Positions 63,729-64,000 of a DNA stretch of 64,000 nucleotides are shown piece after piece; the stretch's first letter is position 1, and the number at the start of each line of letters is the position of its first letter. The notes beneath the pieces are model-generated. The model ran no database searches. It was not told the origin of the DNA and saw only the letters and a program-made list of their open reading frames with translations. The stretch spans positions 472,508-536,507 of the forward strand of contig NZ_SJCY01000002.1 in NCBI RefSeq assembly GCF_004354365.1, written 5' to 3'. The position numbers and the translations under genes are program-made. Source of the stretch: Pedobacter changchengzhani (GTDB lineage: Bacteria > Bacteroidota > Bacteroidia > Sphingobacteriales > Sphingobacteriaceae).

Positions 63729-63872
63729 CAAAAAGAGAAATATTTTACTTCTTTAAATGGTAACAAAAGATATTAATACCTGTAAAGGTTTTACATAAAA
63801 ATTTTTCATAGTTTAGTTTTGAGGTTTAGGTTGATTTTGCCTTCGGAGTGGTTCCCGAAGGCATTGCTTTTT
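63729..63872 (+). ncRNA. Possible small RNA or attenuated leader
   Basis: About 145 bases from the predicted start to a strong intrinsic-terminator-like hairpin: TGCCTTCGG pairs with CCGAAGGCA (within 63837-63863) and is followed by TTGCTTTTT. No reading frame of note. If termination is complete, this is a small RNA; if it is conditional, it is an attenuator for the gene starting at 63992. Confidence 0.45.
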
Positions 63873-63888
63873 AAGGTAGTATCCTACT

Positions 63889-63991
63889 AACTGTGTAAGT
63901 CGAAAAGTTATTCTGAAAAATTTTGGGCCCTCAAGGCCAAACAAAAATTTTTCGGCAATAACTTTTATACATTTAAACCATATACACAGTT
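63889..63991. repeat. Long three-part inverted repeat before the ATG
   Basis: Three nested stems: AACTGTGTA/TACACAGTT (63889-63897 with 63983-63991), AAAAGTTATT/AATAACTTTT (63903-63912 with 63957-63966) and GAAAAATTTT/AAAATTTTTC (63915-63924 with 63944-63953), with GGCC/GGCC near the tip. The outer arm ends at the base directly before an ATG (63992), of which only three codons are visible. Confidence 0.7.
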
Positions 63992-64000
63992 ATGATCAAC
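63992..64000 (+). CDS. Possible start of a gene cut by the window end
   Basis: Only the ATG and two further codons (Met-Ile-Asn) are visible. The preceding promoter and structured leader suggest a real start, but the product cannot be named. Confidence 0.25.

Overview
The window looks like a chromosomal segment of a Bacteroidota bacterium, most likely of the family Sphingobacteriaceae (Pedobacter or a close relative). This placement is inferred from gene content and was not checked by alignment. The DNA is AT-rich. Several promoters fit the Bacteroidota -33 TTTG / -7 TAnnTTTG pattern. The marker genes are a fused LpxC-FabZ, a PorX-type PglZ response regulator (type IX secretion control), a SecG / LptE / sigma-54 activator / MiaB gene row, and many lipoproteins with short signal peptides.

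Layout. 1-6.9 kb (minus): a tail-specific protease, a LuxR-type response regulator with its TPR histidine kinase, a small TPR protein and an SPFH protein. 7-11.5 kb: an M13 peptidase, small membrane proteins (one frameshifted), a CapA-like lipoprotein and an NlpC/P60 hydrolase. 12-14.8 kb: pyruvate dehydrogenase E1-alpha and E2. 14.8-21.6 kb: an accessory block with dispersed repeats, a HipA-like kinase with a DUF3037-like partner, a strongly folded untranslated RNA, and a type III restriction-modification system. 21.7-30.6 kb: a DUF885 lipoprotein, a DUF4130 / radical-SAM putative DNA repair pair, secG, an unknown protein, lptE, a sigma-54 activator and miaB. 31.2-36.9 kb: two tandem AsmA-like paralogues between two tandem-repeat arrays, then lemA and a DUF3137 gene. 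36.9-43.8 kb (minus): a six-gene signalling operon of two histidine kinases, free receivers, CheR and a receiverless CheB. 43.9-46.6 kb: a zinc metallopeptidase, an unannotated 58-residue double-glycine leader peptide gene just upstream of it, and gltX. 46.8-49.3 kb: a histidine kinase / DinB / thioesterase operon and an SMR transporter. 49.6-58.1 kb: a cold-shock protein, a lipoprotein, an aspartyl protease with PDZ domain, PBP4-like and VanX-like peptidases, an alanine dehydrogenase homologue, tsaE and porX. 58.2-63.6 kb: an HD hydrolase, lpxD, lpxC-fabZ, lpxA and an ABC ATPase. The last 380 bases hold a promoter, a terminator hairpin and a long inverted repeat that ends at an ATG cut by the window edge.

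How the genes fit together. Much of the window serves the envelope: lipid A synthesis (lpxD, lpxC-fabZ, lpxA), LPS export (lptE), protein export (secG, porX), peptidoglycan turnover (PBP4-like, VanX-like, NlpC/P60) and envelope proteases. The least explained items are the double-glycine peptide, the rod-shaped RNA beside the restriction system, the HipA-like/DUF3037 pair and the CheB-CheR operon, which lacks any receptor gene. The intergenic regions are rich in palindromes and tandem repeats. One palindrome lies inside the E2 coding sequence and reads as an in-frame insertion.
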